DNA of 64,000 nucleotides from Prevotella sp. (GTDB lineage: Bacteria > Bacteroidota > Bacteroidia > Bacteroidales > Bacteroidaceae): NCBI GenBank assembly GCA_016287755.1, contig JAEEWT010000003.1, forward strand, positions 124,001-188,000, in the 5' to 3' direction. Below are positions 15,670-25,825 of this stretch, in pieces. The notes below the pieces were generated by a model. The model was given only the letters and a program-made list of their open reading frames with translations, was not told the origin of the DNA and made no database searches. How positions within the stretch are numbered: position 1 is the stretch's first letter; each line of letters starts with the position of its first letter. A program made the translations under genes and the position numbers.

Positions 15670-17801
15670 TTAATAATAGCGATTTTACAAACCGTTCCTT
15701 TCTTACCATCTTGTGTAGCAGTGTTTACCATGTAGATACCGCTTGCTACACGTTTGCCATTTTGGTCGTTTCCATCCCAAACAAAAGAACCGCCATTACT
15801 ACGTCCTTCCTTTACTAAGGTACCATTAACGGTAAGGATTTTCACATCAGCATTATAGGTAAGACCAGTAATGGTGATATAACCAGTATAATCAGGACGA
15901 ACAGGATTTGGATAGGCATATACCTGATCCTTGATCATTTCCTCAGCTGTCTCACTGGCATCACTCATATAAGAACATAATCCTTTACTGGTACCAAAGA
16001 ATACTTCACCAGTTTTGTTATTAACTTCAATACTCTCAATTGTATTGGAAAGGAGATTACTGTTTGTTTCAGTAAAATGTTCAATTTGCGTATTATTGTC
16101 TTCACTAATCAGATAGACACCTTTATTGTCCGTACCAAACCATTTTCTACCAGCTCCATCAACAGTCATGCAAGTAACGAACACACCATTGAGCAGATAG
16201 TCGGCAAAGTCGGTTCCATCGTTTCTGGGTACCTTAATTTGCGTGAAACCCAATGTAGGATCATTGATTTGTTCTTCAGTAAGCATCAATGGACCTGCTT
16301 CAGTGCAAAGCCATATATTACCTTGAAGATCTTCACTTACATTTGGTACACGATAGATGGTAAACGTAACACCATCTTGGTTTTTGAAATTAACGAACCT
16401 TTTTCCAGTTTTATTGACCGTATCAAAACAGAATAAAGCAGGATAATTACCATAATCATTAACTATCCAATAACGGCGTTTTCTATCCAGACAAGTACGC
16501 GTAAGATTACTATATCCATTACCATCTGTTCCCATCAATTCATCAGGATGATAAGTAAGCCATTTCCTATCAGGAGTAAAAGCAATAACAGGATTTGGAG
16601 AATAGCCATTTACCAACCAAAGTACACCATCCGGATCATAGACAACACCATCAGCGCGTACATAATTCGGGTTGATATTGACGGTTCTCAAAGTAGAATA
16701 GATAGCATCGTCGCTATTACCATGTGTAAAGTTATTTACTTTCTCTCCATCCTTAAATTCATACATACCAGTACCACCTGTTCCTACAAAGAAATGGGTA
16801 GGATCTTTGGAATCAACAGCAATACTTGATACATCCTGGAAATTTCTTCCGAAATCGGGTTTCACATCCCTTCCATAGATGGTCCAGTTTTTATCTTCAT
16901 CTAAGATCTGTATCATTCCCGGACGGAAGAACTTATCAACCCACGACCATCCTCCAGGTACTGTATATAGCTTGTTATTGAACACTTTCATGAAGTAGAA
17001 ATAATTGGATTGAGGTCCATCAGGATGAATACCTTCAAGCTTCATGACAGGTTCTTTATTATCGTCTAAAACAAACGACTGCAGGTTACCGTTTTTATCG
17101 TCCGACCAATAGCAATCATTCTTCTTGTCATATACAACAACATTGGCAGTTGAGAGCGTAATGGCCTTTTCATCTGCTTTGAAAATGTCAGATTTATTTC
17201 CATCAAATAAAGTCCAGTTATTCGGATCCAACAAGTTATCCTTGACGCTGGCCTGATAGATTTTCCTTCCTTTACTATTGATTGCATACATCACCTCATC
17301 GACAATCGTCATATCGGCAATATTATCGTTCAGTTGATAGGAGTCGGCAATCTCTTCTTTCTTCACATTGATTTTCAGAATACCGAATCCAGTACACAGA
17401 TAAGCAAACTGATCAATAATTACCACCTTGTTGATGGTCTTGTCGAGTGAAGTGGATTTCTGATAGTAATCAGGCAGGTTGACAAAGTTATCATCCTGAT
17501 CAATAAAGTCAATGTTATAGTTATCAAAAATCACGACAAGTTTCTTGGCTTGCTCACACCAGGCTATATGTGTAATACCCGCATCACTTAAACCATGCCC
17601 TTTTCCGTAGGTCTTCACGCTATTATCGCTCAGATGATAGGAAAAGAGGTTCTTAGACGATAGAACATAAACGGTGTTTCCAGCCGGTTGAATGTCGGTT
17701 ATATCTGCATAAGCAGGGTAAACATTCCATTCTCCTATCGTAGCTGCTTGAAGAAGTAGAGGAGAAAGAACGGATAATATGATGACTGCTATTCTGTTCA
17801 T
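15666..17801 (-). CDS. porZ: PorZ-like beta-propeller protein of the type IX secretion system
   Basis: 711 residues with a signal peptide (MNRIAVIILSVLSPLLLQA). The mature start TIGEWNVYPAYADITDIQPAG and the following blades (VYVLSSKNLFSYHLSD, YGKGHGLSDAGITHIAW) match the PorZ N-terminal region as I recall it. Two propellers are followed by a C-terminal sorting-type domain with YPNPVRPDYTGYI, VWDGNDQNGKRVASGIYMV. In Porphyromonas gingivalis PorZ is a surface member of the attachment complex that helps deliver A-LPS to cargo. Its presence fits the many cargo-like tails in this window. It is the last gene of a leftward run, 4 bp after the glycosyltransferase. Confidence 0.8.
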   Translation of the reverse strand: MNRIAVIILSVLSPLLLQAATIGEWNVYPAYADITDIQPAGNTVYVLSSKNLFSYHLSDNSVKTYGKGHGLSDAGITHIAWCEQAKKLVVIFDNYNIDFIDQDDNFVNLPDYYQKSTSLDKTINKVVIIDQFAYLCTGFGILKINVKKEEIADSYQLNDNIADMTIVDEVMYAINSKGRKIYQASVKDNLLDPNNWTLFDGNKSDIFKADEKAITLSTANVVVYDKKNDCYWSDDKNGNLQSFVLDDNKEPVMKLEGIHPDGPQSNYFYFMKVFNNKLYTVPGGWSWVDKFFRPGMIQILDEDKNWTIYGRDVKPDFGRNFQDVSSIAVDSKDPTHFFVGTGGTGMYEFKDGEKVNNFTHGNSDDAIYSTLRTVNINPNYVRADGVVYDPDGVLWLVNGYSPNPVIAFTPDRKWLTYHPDELMGTDGNGYSNLTRTCLDRKRRYWIVNDYGNYPALFCFDTVNKTGKRFVNFKNQDGVTFTIYRVPNVSEDLQGNIWLCTEAGPLMLTEEQINDPTLGFTQIKVPRNDGTDFADYLLNGVFVTCMTVDGAGRKWFGTDNKGVYLISEDNNTQIEHFTETNSNLLSNTIESIEVNNKTGEVFFGTSKGLCSYMSDASETAEEMIKDQVYAYPNPVRPDYTGYITITGLTYNADVKILTVNGTLVKEGRSNGGSFVWDGNDQNGKRVASGIYMVNTATQDGKKGTVCKIAIIN

Positions 17802-17805
17802 ATAC

Positions 17806-18675
17806 TTATTGTTTTATTTGTGCAAAATACATCAACTTGTATATATTAAACAAAAAAACAGGCATTTTATTGTGTATAAGGCGTTTTCTTAGACTTTTAC
17901 CCAGTAAGGGGTAGAATAGTCCGGCCAGCTTGCGATAGGCGCCTGGAAGACTTAATAAGCGCGAATAGCCTTGCAGTTCCGACTGGAATTGGTGGAGTGT
18001 ATGCAAGGATTCCTCGGTTTTAGCAACGAAATGTTCATTGTCTTCGAAGTCTTCAAAGCTTACAGGATTATCGATATGGGTGATGGTGTAGCCGTTTTCC
18101 CTTAATGTTTTCCCCCATAACACATCCTCGTAGCCATAGGATGTGAATCGCTCATCAAGCGGTAAGGAAAGCATAATACTTCTTTTCACCCTGAAATTCG
18201 ATGTATGGAAGTCCATGAACGGTTGTTTGTTGCGTTCCGAAGCATTCCTCTGTACTGCGTTATGAAGTTCGTAGCGATAGCGTAAATTGGCTTGTAGGGC
18301 ATTTTCTTCCATGGGAATGACATAACCTCCATAGCATACATCAGCTTCGTTCTGGAGGTATTGGGCGATGAAAGTATCGTTTCTTACGCTCATATCTCCA
18401 TCGATGAACAACAGATAGTCGTATTGAGCCAAATGAGCCAAATAGTTTCTCACCCCTGCCCTACCCCTGTTCTGTTCCTCTATATGGTAGGTACAATGTG
18501 GCAATGCTGTGATGACCAGGTTCTCTTGGATACATGCTGTGTCATGACTTCCATCATCTACCACGATGATTTCGAAGGTGACAGGTTGTTCCATGAGCTG
18601 CTGATGTAAAGAATAGACGAGTTCCTTACATCTGCAGTGATAAGTGGGAATCAACACAGACAATGCTTGTATCAT
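17806..18675 (-). CDS. Family 2 glycosyltransferase
   Basis: 289 residues with a GT-A fold. Seen are [10 protein letters not shown] at the N-terminus, [22 protein letters not shown], the metal-binding [10 protein letters not shown], and a later [11 protein letters not shown] with an acidic ED pair typical of the catalytic base region. No membrane segment is obvious, so it probably acts at the cytoplasmic face. The acceptor is unknown. Its ATG overlaps the rdgB stop (ATGA) and porZ follows 4 bp later, so a role in the glycan attached to type IX cargo is possible but only inferred from context. Confidence 0.88.
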   Translation of the reverse strand: MIQALSVLIPTYHCRCKELVYSLHQQLMEQPVTFEIIVVDDGSHDTACIQENLVITALPHCTYHIEEQNRGRAGVRNYLAHLAQYDYLLFIDGDMSVRNDTFIAQYLQNEADVCYGGYVIPMEENALQANLRYRYELHNAVQRNASERNKQPFMDFHTSNFRVKRSIMLSLPLDERFTSYGYEDVLWGKTLRENGYTITHIDNPVSFEDFEDNEHFVAKTEESLHTLHQFQSELQGYSRLLSLPGAYRKLAGLFYPLLGKSLRKRLIHNKMPVFLFNIYKLMYFAQIKQ

Positions 18676-19370
18676 GTATTCAGCAGATAGTGGGTTAGCT
18701 TGTTAACGGCTCGTGCCCTGTGGGATATCGTATTCTTAACTGATAAGCCCAGTTCGGCAAAAGTCTTGTCGTAGCCTGTGGGCTGGAAGATTGGATCGTA
18801 ACCGAAGCCCTCCCCTCCCCTACGTTCACGGATAATCTCACCTTCAACGATTCCCTCAAAGAGAACAGTCTTGGGTTTTCCTTCTTCTTCCATGATTAAA
18901 GCTATCACAGTGCGGAAACGCGCCTTGCGGTTGCTCTCATTCTCCAGTTCTCTCAGCAGGCGAGCCATGTTGGCCTCGCTATCATGACTGGCTGGGCGGG
19001 GATTACTTGTTTGACTAGTAGAACTAGTATTACTAGATTGACTAGTTTCGCTAGTTTCCATACTGGCATATCTGGCGGAATAGATGCCTGGTGCCCCATT
19101 CAATGCTTCTACCTCCAAGCCGGTATCGTCAGCAAAGACGTTCATATGGTAATGATCGTAGATGTATTGTGCTTTCTGCAAGGCATTTTCCTCAAGGGTA
19201 GCACCCGTTTCAGGGATATCTACATCACAGCCGATATCCTTTAAGGACAACACCTCTACCCTATCGCCCAGGATCTCTCTGATCTCCTTGAGCTTGTTCT
19301 TATTATTTGTTGCAAAAACTATTTTCACTTTGAACTTTGAACTTTGAACTTTGAACTTTATGATTACCAT
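18672..19370 (-). CDS. rdgB: RdgB/HAM1 non-canonical purine NTP pyrophosphatase
   Basis: Hydrolyses (d)ITP and XTP to monophosphates, which keeps deaminated purines out of DNA. Signatures are [54 protein letters not shown] and NTISHRARA. The only in-frame ATG is at 19370 and adds [13 protein letters not shown], encoded by heptanucleotide repeats. A GTG at 19328 would give the usual [11 protein letters not shown] start (219 aa). A second oddity is a Thr/Ser-rich insert of about 20 residues ([13 protein letters not shown]...) between IYSARYA and EANMARLL, made of 9-nt repeats. Its stop overlaps the next ATG. Confidence 0.92.
   Translation of the reverse strand: MVIIKFKVQSSKFKVKIVFATNNKNKLKEIREILGDRVEVLSLKDIGCDVDIPETGATLEENALQKAQYIYDHYHMNVFADDTGLEVEALNGAPGIYSARYASMETSETSQSSNTSSTSQTSNPRPASHDSEANMARLLRELENESNRKARFRTVIALIMEEEGKPKTVLFEGIVEGEIIRERRGGEGFGYDPIFQPTGYDKTFAELGLSVKNTISHRARAVNKLTHYLLNT
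19012..19065 (-). repeat. Six degenerate 9-nt repeats encoding (T/S)-S-x in rdgB
   Basis: Plus-strand units such as TTGACTAGT, AGAACTAGT, ATTACTAGA, TTGACTAGT and TTCGCTAGT follow each other directly. Being three codons long they keep the frame and produce a low-complexity Thr/Ser stretch in RdgB. Confidence 0.85.
19329..19356. repeat. Four tandem TTTGAAC heptanucleotides at the rdgB start
   Basis: Four exact copies of TTTGAAC on the plus strand span the region between the GTG (19328) and ATG (19370) start candidates of rdgB. Slippage would shift the frame of the ATG-initiated product but not that of a GTG start. Confidence 0.95.
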
Positions 19371-19380
19371 TGTTTTCTTT

Positions 19381-19413
19381 CTCCCTCCCTTTGGGAGGGT
19401 TGGGATGGGCTCC
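19381..19413 (-). repeat. C-rich hairpin element, copy c, directly after the yitT-like stop
   Basis: Plus strand reads CTCCCTCCC-ttt-GGGAGGG then TTGGGATGGGCTCC. In the minus sense it starts right after the TAA of the 19414 gene with the C-rich part first, as in copies a and b, between co-directional genes. Confidence 0.7.
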
Positions 19414-20328
19414 TTATTTCACCTTGATGGAATCAAATCCCTCGCCAAAGACACCGATGACGGCACTTTGGGAAACGAAAGCATGGGGGTCGATCATCTT
19501 GATGATACGGAAGATGTTCACACTTTCGTTTTTCTTGGCAAGAATACAGAGTACCTTACGCTCCTGCCCTGTGTACCATCCGTGAGCATCAAGGATGGTT
19601 ACTCCGTGATCCATCTGTGTACCGATAGCATTGGCTATCTCCTGCCATTTCTGGGAGAAGATCATGAACTGAACCGACTGCCGCTGACGGTTGTAGATAT
19701 AGTCGAGCATGAAATTCTCGATGACCATCGTACAGAAGCCGAACACCACCATATAAGCGCGTTCAAGCATTGTTCCGAACTGCGGGATGAACATACAGGA
19801 GCCGATGATGATGAAATCAATAATCATCAGTACGGTACCCAACGAGAAGTTATAATACTTGTTTACCGATGCCGCCACGATATCACTGCCGCCCGTGGAA
19901 CCATTGTTCAGGAACACGATGCCCAAGGCAGAACCAGTCATGATACATCCAATGATGAGCGACATGAAATTCTGTCCTTCGCCCAGGATCTTCACCATAT
20001 TCCCTTGCTCATCAACCGGTGCAATCTGCTTCATGAGCCATAAGAGGAAAGTAAGCATCAGGATGGCATAGATAGTCTTCATCAGGAACTTCCATCCCAA
20101 TATCTTCAATCCCACAACTAACAAGGCTGCATTCACCAGAAAATAAGTATAGGAAATGGGAAAGTTGGTGGCATAGTAGATAATGGCACCAATACCCGAT
20201 ACACCTCCTGTAACGATTTCATACGGCATCAGGAAGAAGGTGAATCCGAACGAATACAAAATAAGGCCAAGGGTTATAGAGATATAATCCTTAGCCTCAT
20301 TCCAGATGATTTGATGATCAATAGTCAT
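19414..20328 (-). CDS. YitT-family membrane protein
   Basis: 304 residues. Five to six hydrophobic segments fill about residues 15-185 ([56 protein letters not shown] and so on), with the conserved [12 protein letters not shown] and [12 protein letters not shown] motifs of the YitT/DUF161 family. A cytoplasmic DUF2179-type domain follows ([40 protein letters not shown]). The transported substrate of this family is not established. It follows leuS by 3 bp and is therefore likely co-transcribed with it. Confidence 0.9.
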   Translation of the reverse strand: MTIDHQIIWNEAKDYISITLGLILYSFGFTFFLMPYEIVTGGVSGIGAIIYYATNFPISYTYFLVNAALLVVGLKILGWKFLMKTIYAILMLTFLLWLMKQIAPVDEQGNMVKILGEGQNFMSLIIGCIMTGSALGIVFLNNGSTGGSDIVAASVNKYYNFSLGTVLMIIDFIIIGSCMFIPQFGTMLERAYMVVFGFCTMVIENFMLDYIYNRQRQSVQFMIFSQKWQEIANAIGTQMDHGVTILDAHGWYTGQERKVLCILAKKNESVNIFRIIKMIDPHAFVSQSAVIGVFGEGFDSIKVK

Positions 20329-20331
20329 TCA

Positions 20332-23166
20332 TTATTTGATTACTACATTCACCATACGTTTAGGGACGATGATAACCTTGATGATTTGTTTTCCTTCGAG
20401 GTACTTGGCCGCTTTCTCATCCGCAAGCACAGCCTCTTGGATGGTCTGGTTGTCGGCATCGGCGGCAAACTCCATCTCGAAGCGGGTCTTACCATTGAAG
20501 GCCACACCCAACTTCACCGTGTTCTCCACCAGATACTCTTCGTTCCAGATGGGCCATGCAGCGTCGCATACAGAGCCTTGTCCGCCAAGCTGCTCCCACA
20601 GTTCCTCAGCGATATGCGGAGCAAACGGGGCAATCAGAGCCACGAGTGTCTTCATCAGCTCCTTGTTCTTGCTCTTGAGCTGCGAGAGTTCATTCACGCA
20701 GATCATAAAGGCAGAGATGGAAGTGTTGTAGCTGAAATGCTCAATGTCCTGAGAAACCTTCTTGATGAGCTTGTGTACGCTCTTCAGTTCCTCGGGAGTT
20801 GCTGTTTGTGTATCATCACAGCCAGCAGAGCAGAGATTCCAGAACTTCTTCAGGAATCGGTGGCAGCCATCAATACCGTTGGTGTCCCAAGGCTTACTCT
20901 GCTCCACAGGACCCAAGAACATCTCGTAGAGACGCAAGGTATCGGCACCGTATTTCTCAACAATCATATCCGGGTTCACCACATTGAACATCGACTTCGA
21001 CATCTTCTCAATGGCCCAGCCACATTTGTATTGTCCGTTTTCAAGGATGAACTCAGCGTTGTTATATTCAGGGCGCCAAGCCTTGAAGGCCTCAATGTCG
21101 AGAATATCAGCAGAAACGATGTTCACATCCACATGGATAGGAGTAACATCATATTGGTCTTTCAGGCCGAAGCTCACGAACTTACCCTTATCAGCACCTT
21201 CGTTCTCGATACGATAGACAAAGTTACTGCGGCCCTGAATCATACCCTGGTTCACCAGTTTCTTGAAAGGCTCGTCCTCGCAAGAGTAACCACCATCATA
21301 CAGGAACTTGTTCCAGAAACGGGAATAAATCAAATGACCAGTTGCATGCTCTGTACCACCCACATAGAGATCCACATTGCGCCAGTATTCATCAACGTCC
21401 TTGTCAACCAAGGCATTCTCGTTCTTAGGATCCATATAGCGCAGATAATAGGCACTGGATCCAGCGAAACCAGGCATGGTGTTCAGTTCCAAGGGGAAGA
21501 TGGTTTGGTTGTCGATGAGATCTTTCGATACTACCTTGTTGGTCTTTGTATCCCAAGCCCAAACCTTGGCACGTCCCAATGGGGGCTCACCAGTTTCTGT
21601 GGGCTTGTATTCATCAATCTCAGGCAGCTCCAAAGGAAGGCACTCCTGCGGAATCATATAAGGCATCTCGTCCTTGTAATATACAGGGAACGGCTCTCCC
21701 CAGTAACGCTGACGAGAGAAGATGGCATCGCGCAAACGGTAGTTCACCTTAACACGACCCAAGCCTTGTTCGGTAACGAACTTCTTTGTGGCAGCGATGG
21801 CCTCTTTTACCGTAAGACCATTCAGGCTGAACTTCGCACTGGCTGAGTTGCACATGATACCTTCCTTGGCGTCATAGCTTTCCTCGCTGACATCAGCACC
21901 CTCAATCAGCGGAATGATGGGCAGGTTGAAATGCTTGGCAAAGGCATAGTCGCGTGAATCATGAGCAGGCACAGCCATGATGGCTCCTGTTCCATAACCA
22001 GCCAATACATATTCAGCTATCCAGATAGGAATCTTCTCATCAGTGAAAGGATTGATGGCATAGGAACCAGAGAACACACCCGTTACCTTATGATCCATCT
22101 GGCGGTCGCGTTCAGTACGTTTCTTCACATAATCGAGATACTGTTCAACCTCTGCTTTCTGTTCGGGTGTCGTCAGCTCAGCCACCAGCTCTGATTCAGG
22201 AGCCAGTACCATGAAGGTAACACCGAACATCGTATCGGCACGAGTGGTAAAGATGGTAAAGTGCTTGTCAGAATCAGCCACGTTAAATTCCACCTCAGTA
22301 CCTTCTGAGCGACCAATCCAGTTGCGCTGTGTTTCTTTCAGTGAGTCGGTCCAATCAATCTTCTCCAGACCGTCGAGCAATCGCTGTGCATAAGCAGAAA
22401 CACGAAGGCACCACTGGCGCATCTTCTTCTGCTCCACAGGATAGCCGCCACGAACAGATACACCCTCAACCACCTCGTCGTTTGCCAACACCGTTCCGAG
22501 TTTGGGGCACCAGTTCACCATCGTATAAGCCAAGTAGGCTATACGGTAGTTCATCAACACTTCCTGTTGCTTCTTCTCGTCCCAGCTGTTCCACTCATCA
22601 GCAGTGAAAGAAAGTTCTTCGCTGCAGGCCACCTTGATCAGTCCGCCATCGTCGCTCAACGTTCCTTTTGTCTGGAAACGTTCGATGAGCTTCTCAATGG
22701 GCATAGCTTTCTGATGCTTGTTGCAGTAGAAAGAGTTGAACATCTTCTGGAAAGCCCACTGTGTCCACTTGTAGTAGATAGGATCACAAGTGCGAACCTC
22801 GCGGTTCCAGTCGAAACAGAAGCCGATCTTGTCGAGCTGACTGCGATATCTGTCGATGTTCTCAAAGGTGGTCTTCTCTGGGTGCTGACCGGTTTGAATG
22901 GCATATTGCTCTGCCGGCAGACCGTAGGCGTCATAGCCCATGGGGTTCAGGACGTTGAATCCCTGCTGACGCTTATAGCGGGCATAGATATCACTGGCGA
23001 TATATCCCAGTGGGTGTCCTACATGCAAACCCGCACCACTGGGGTACGGAAACATGTTGAGAACATAGTATTTCTTCTTGTTCTTATCCTCAACAACACG
23101 ATAGGTCTGCTGTTCAACCCATCGCTGTTGCCATTTCTTTTCGATGTCCCTGAAATTGTATTCCAT
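20332..23166 (-). CDS. leuS: Leucyl-tRNA synthetase
   Basis: 944 residues from the ATG at 23166 ([16 protein letters not shown]). An upstream extension in frame covers the promoter and is rejected. Class I synthetase charging tRNA-Leu. The HIGH-type motif lies in [16 protein letters not shown] and the KMSKS motif in [15 protein letters not shown]. The CP1 editing region contains [18 protein letters not shown] and an [13 protein letters not shown] stretch. A C-terminal anticodon-binding domain ends in [16 protein letters not shown]. It heads the leftward run leuS-yitT-rdgB-GT2-porZ. Confidence 0.97.
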   Translation of the reverse strand: MEYNFRDIEKKWQQRWVEQQTYRVVEDKNKKKYYVLNMFPYPSGAGLHVGHPLGYIASDIYARYKRQQGFNVLNPMGYDAYGLPAEQYAIQTGQHPEKTTFENIDRYRSQLDKIGFCFDWNREVRTCDPIYYKWTQWAFQKMFNSFYCNKHQKAMPIEKLIERFQTKGTLSDDGGLIKVACSEELSFTADEWNSWDEKKQQEVLMNYRIAYLAYTMVNWCPKLGTVLANDEVVEGVSVRGGYPVEQKKMRQWCLRVSAYAQRLLDGLEKIDWTDSLKETQRNWIGRSEGTEVEFNVADSDKHFTIFTTRADTMFGVTFMVLAPESELVAELTTPEQKAEVEQYLDYVKKRTERDRQMDHKVTGVFSGSYAINPFTDEKIPIWIAEYVLAGYGTGAIMAVPAHDSRDYAFAKHFNLPIIPLIEGADVSEESYDAKEGIMCNSASAKFSLNGLTVKEAIAATKKFVTEQGLGRVKVNYRLRDAIFSRQRYWGEPFPVYYKDEMPYMIPQECLPLELPEIDEYKPTETGEPPLGRAKVWAWDTKTNKVVSKDLIDNQTIFPLELNTMPGFAGSSAYYLRYMDPKNENALVDKDVDEYWRNVDLYVGGTEHATGHLIYSRFWNKFLYDGGYSCEDEPFKKLVNQGMIQGRSNFVYRIENEGADKGKFVSFGLKDQYDVTPIHVDVNIVSADILDIEAFKAWRPEYNNAEFILENGQYKCGWAIEKMSKSMFNVVNPDMIVEKYGADTLRLYEMFLGPVEQSKPWDTNGIDGCHRFLKKFWNLCSAGCDDTQTATPEELKSVHKLIKKVSQDIEHFSYNTSISAFMICVNELSQLKSKNKELMKTLVALIAPFAPHIAEELWEQLGGQGSVCDAAWPIWNEEYLVENTVKLGVAFNGKTRFEMEFAADADNQTIQEAVLADEKAAKYLEGKQIIKVIIVPKRMVNVVIK

Positions 23167-23202
23167 TGCTTTATAATACTTTACTTCTTTTAATTTTGTG
23201 TG

Positions 23203-23234
23203 CAAAGGTACGCATAAGTGAGCGAAAAACCAAA
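23203..23234 (-). promoter_or_regulatory. leuS promoter, TTTG-N20-TACCTTTG
   Basis: On the minus strand, TTTG at 23234-23231, then 20 bp, then TACCTTTG at 23210-23203. It lies about 37 bp before the leuS ATG and matches the Bacteroidetes consensus well. Confidence 0.75.
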
Positions 23235-23357
23235 TGATTTTGGGTTTTTCCGAACGGAAGTACGCTTCAACACAGTTAAAGGTACGAAATAAACTTGGAA
23301 CAAACAACGGTCGATGTAAATTTTATAAACACACCTGAGATTTCTCTCTTTTCCAGA

Positions 23358-23387
23358 TTGTCATATCAGAAAAAAACACTATCTTTG
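23358..23387 (+). promoter_or_regulatory. Promoter TTG-N19-TATCTTTG for the 23426 gene
   Basis: TTG at 23358-23360, a 19-bp spacer, and TATCTTTG at 23380-23387, 38 bp before the start codon. Confidence 0.75.
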
Positions 23388-23425
23388 CAATCGAAAGTAT
23401 CATTTAAACTAAAACATTTACGCTT

Positions 23426-25678
23426 ATGAAACATTTATTACGCTATTCATTGATGTGTGTTTTGTCTATCCTTTGGGGAACAGCATTCGCACAGACAGAA
23501 GTGAAGTTCGACTTCGACAACGGTGATGCAGCCTTATTCGGACTGCCTGGAGTATCATGCAATGCTGATGAGGCGAATGGAATTGCTGAATCTCATGATG
23601 GTGACTTCACCCAAGATGCAACAGCTACCAAGGATGGTGTTTCCATCACAGTATCAGCTGCTGAAGAAGGAGCAAAGAATGCCAACCGTATCTGGAACAA
23701 ATCGGCTGTTCTTCGTATGTACAGTGGTTCGCTGACCATCGAAGCTCCGGGACACAAGATTACCAAACTGGTGATCAATTACAGTAAAGACAAGTGGCAA
23801 GCAGATAGCAAGCCCGATGTTGGTGCATTTATCTCTTCTACCAACCAAACGACCATCTGGTCAGGTTCATCCTCAAAGGTTGTCATCAAGATTGCTGGTA
23901 ATTCACAGATGAAAGACATTACTGTAACCTTGGACGGTGAGTCTGGTGGACAAGGTAGTGGCGATACGAACTATGGTACAGCCGAGGCTCCTCTGACTGT
24001 TGCTGAGGCTTTGACTATTGCAACCGCTCTGGATGCAGATGTTTCTACTTCTGAGGATGTATTTACAAAGGGTGTTGTAACAGAGATTACAACCGCTTGG
24101 AGTTCTCAGTATAAGAACGTAAGCTTCAATATCTCTAACGATGGTGGCACCATCAATCTTGCTGTTTTCCGTTGCAAGGCTGAGACCGAGGATTATGTCC
24201 TCGTTGGTGATGAAGTAATCATCAAGGGTAAACTGAAGAACTACAAGGGTAATACTCCTGAGTATGATGCAGGATGCGAGATTGTTAGTCTGGTTCCCGG
24301 TGATGGTCATGATACAACACCACATACAGACGTGAAGTTCGACTTCGACAATGGTGATGCTGCCTTATTCGGTCTGCCTGGTGTATCATGCAATGCCGAT
24401 GAAGCGAATGGAATTCCTGAATCGCATGATGGTGACTTCACCCAAGATGCAACAGCTACCAAGGATGGTGTTTCTATCACAGTATCAGCAGCTGAAGAAG
24501 GAGCAAAGAATGCCAACCGTATCTGGAACAAATCTGCTGTTCTTCGTATGTACAGTGGCTGGCTGACCATTGAAGCTCCTGAACGCACTATTACCAAAGT
24601 GGTTATCAATTACAGTAAAGGCAAGTGGCAAGAAGACAGTAAGCCCGATGTTGGTGAATTTACTTCTTCTACCGACCAAACAACCATCTGGGAAGGTTCA
24701 TCCTCAAAGATCGTGATCAAGATTGCCGGTAATTCACAGATTACAGACATTACTGTAACCTTGGACGGTGAGTCTGGTGGACAAGGTAGCGGCGATACGA
24801 ACTATGGTACAGCCGAGGCTCCTCTAACTGTTGCTGAGGCTATTGCAGCTGCCATTGCTAATGGAGACACTGCTTCCAAGGAAGATTACTATGTAAAGGG
24901 TAAGATCTGCAGCATCAAGTACGAATATAGTGCTCAGTATGGTACAGCTACCTATAACATTTCCGAGGATGGTTCAGAAGGAACAGAGTTCATGGTATAC
25001 AGCAGCTATTATTTCGACAATAAGAGCTGGCAGGAAGGTGACACACAGATTAAAGTGGGCGATGAGGTAATCGTTTGCGGTAAGATCATCAACTACAATG
25101 GTAATACTCCAGAATTTGCTTCCAAGCAGAACTATCTGATTTCTCTGAATGGTAAGACATCATCAGGAACAAGTGAAGACCCGGAGGCTGCTTTGAATCA
25201 TGGTACAGCTGATGCTCCTCTGACTGTTGCTGAAGCTATTGCTGCTGCTGAGGTTGTTGGAACCAAAGCCTCAACAGGTGATTTCTATGTAAAGGGTAAG
25301 ATCTGCAGCATTAAGTATGAGTATAGTGCTGAGTATGGTACTGCTACCTATAACATTTCCGAGGATGGTTCAGAAGGAACAGAGTTCACGGTATATAGCA
25401 GTTATTACCTCGACAACAAGAAGTGGCAGGAAGGTGACAATCAGATTGCTGTAGGCGATGAGGTAATCGTTTGTGGTAAGATCATCAACTACAATGGTAA
25501 TACCCCAGAGTTCGCTTCCAAGCAGAACTATCTGGTTGCTTTGAATAAGGCTACTGGTATCCAGAACGTGAAGATCAGCAAGGCAAACGGTGCTATCTAT
25601 AACCTTGCCGGACAGCAAGTAGAGAAGGCAACAAAGGGTATCTATATCCAGAACGGTAAAAAGTTCATCGTGAAGTAA
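23426..25678 (+). CDS. Secreted repeat protein with OB-fold-like domains
   Basis: 750 residues with a signal peptide (MKHLLRYSLMCVLSILWGTAFAQ). The order is A-B-A-B-B. A is a beta-rich unit of about 155 residues (VKFDFDNGDAALFGLPGVSC ... LRMYSG.LTIEAP ... ITVTLDGESGG) at about 25-178 and 302-455. B is a unit of about 115 residues (YGTAEAPLTVAEA, VKGKI, VGDEVI(V/I)(C/K)GK, YNGNTPEF) at about 183-290, 458-575 and 592-705, resembling DUF6359/OB-fold-type modules of Bacteroidales. The tail IYNLAGQQVEKATKGIYIQN, then GKKFIVK, is type IX-like. The repeats are nearly identical in DNA, so the duplication is recent. Function unknown. Confidence 0.8.
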   Translation: MKHLLRYSLMCVLSILWGTAFAQTEVKFDFDNGDAALFGLPGVSCNADEANGIAESHDGDFTQDATATKDGVSITVSAAEEGAKNANRIWNKSAVLRMYSGSLTIEAPGHKITKLVINYSKDKWQADSKPDVGAFISSTNQTTIWSGSSSKVVIKIAGNSQMKDITVTLDGESGGQGSGDTNYGTAEAPLTVAEALTIATALDADVSTSEDVFTKGVVTEITTAWSSQYKNVSFNISNDGGTINLAVFRCKAETEDYVLVGDEVIIKGKLKNYKGNTPEYDAGCEIVSLVPGDGHDTTPHTDVKFDFDNGDAALFGLPGVSCNADEANGIPESHDGDFTQDATATKDGVSITVSAAEEGAKNANRIWNKSAVLRMYSGWLTIEAPERTITKVVINYSKGKWQEDSKPDVGEFTSSTDQTTIWEGSSSKIVIKIAGNSQITDITVTLDGESGGQGSGDTNYGTAEAPLTVAEAIAAAIANGDTASKEDYYVKGKICSIKYEYSAQYGTATYNISEDGSEGTEFMVYSSYYFDNKSWQEGDTQIKVGDEVIVCGKIINYNGNTPEFASKQNYLISLNGKTSSGTSEDPEAALNHGTADAPLTVAEAIAAAEVVGTKASTGDFYVKGKICSIKYEYSAEYGTATYNISEDGSEGTEFTVYSSYYLDNKKWQEGDNQIAVGDEVIVCGKIINYNGNTPEFASKQNYLVALNKATGIQNVKISKANGAIYNLAGQQVEKATKGIYIQNGKKFIVK
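23501..25530 (+). repeat. Near-identical internal tandem duplications
   Basis: About 480 bp from 23501 recur from 24332 (offset 831 bp) with few differences, and about 330 bp from 24806 recur from 25202 (offset 396 bp). Both offsets are multiples of three, so the frame is kept. Confidence 0.9.
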
Positions 25679-25710
25679 CCCCTACTCTACCCTACTCAAG
25701 AACAATGATG

Positions 25711-25749
25711 CTCCCTGCGGATTCGACAGTCCGCAGGGAGTGTTTTTTT
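25711..25749 (+). terminator. Intrinsic terminator between the 23426 gene and mutS
   Basis: Perfect 10-bp stem CTCCCTGCGG / CCGCAGGGAG with a 10-nt loop, followed by TGTTTTTTT. Confidence 0.95.
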
Positions 25750-25768
25750 CGGAAAAAAGCACAATCAT

Positions 25769-25799
25769 TTTGTCAGTTCGGAAAATCTTCGTATTTTTG
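25769..25799 (+). promoter_or_regulatory. mutS promoter, TTTG-N19-TATTTTTG
   Basis: TTTG at 25769-25772, 19-bp spacer, TATTTTTG at 25792-25799, 26 bp before the mutS ATG. Confidence 0.75.
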
Positions 25800-25825
25800 T
25801 CAGTCAAATAACAGAAAGACAAAAG

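Noticed and set aside
23167..23307. Longer leuS start
   Set aside because: The extra 47 residues cover the promoter boxes and do not resemble LeuRS; the ATG at 23166 gives the usual N-terminus.
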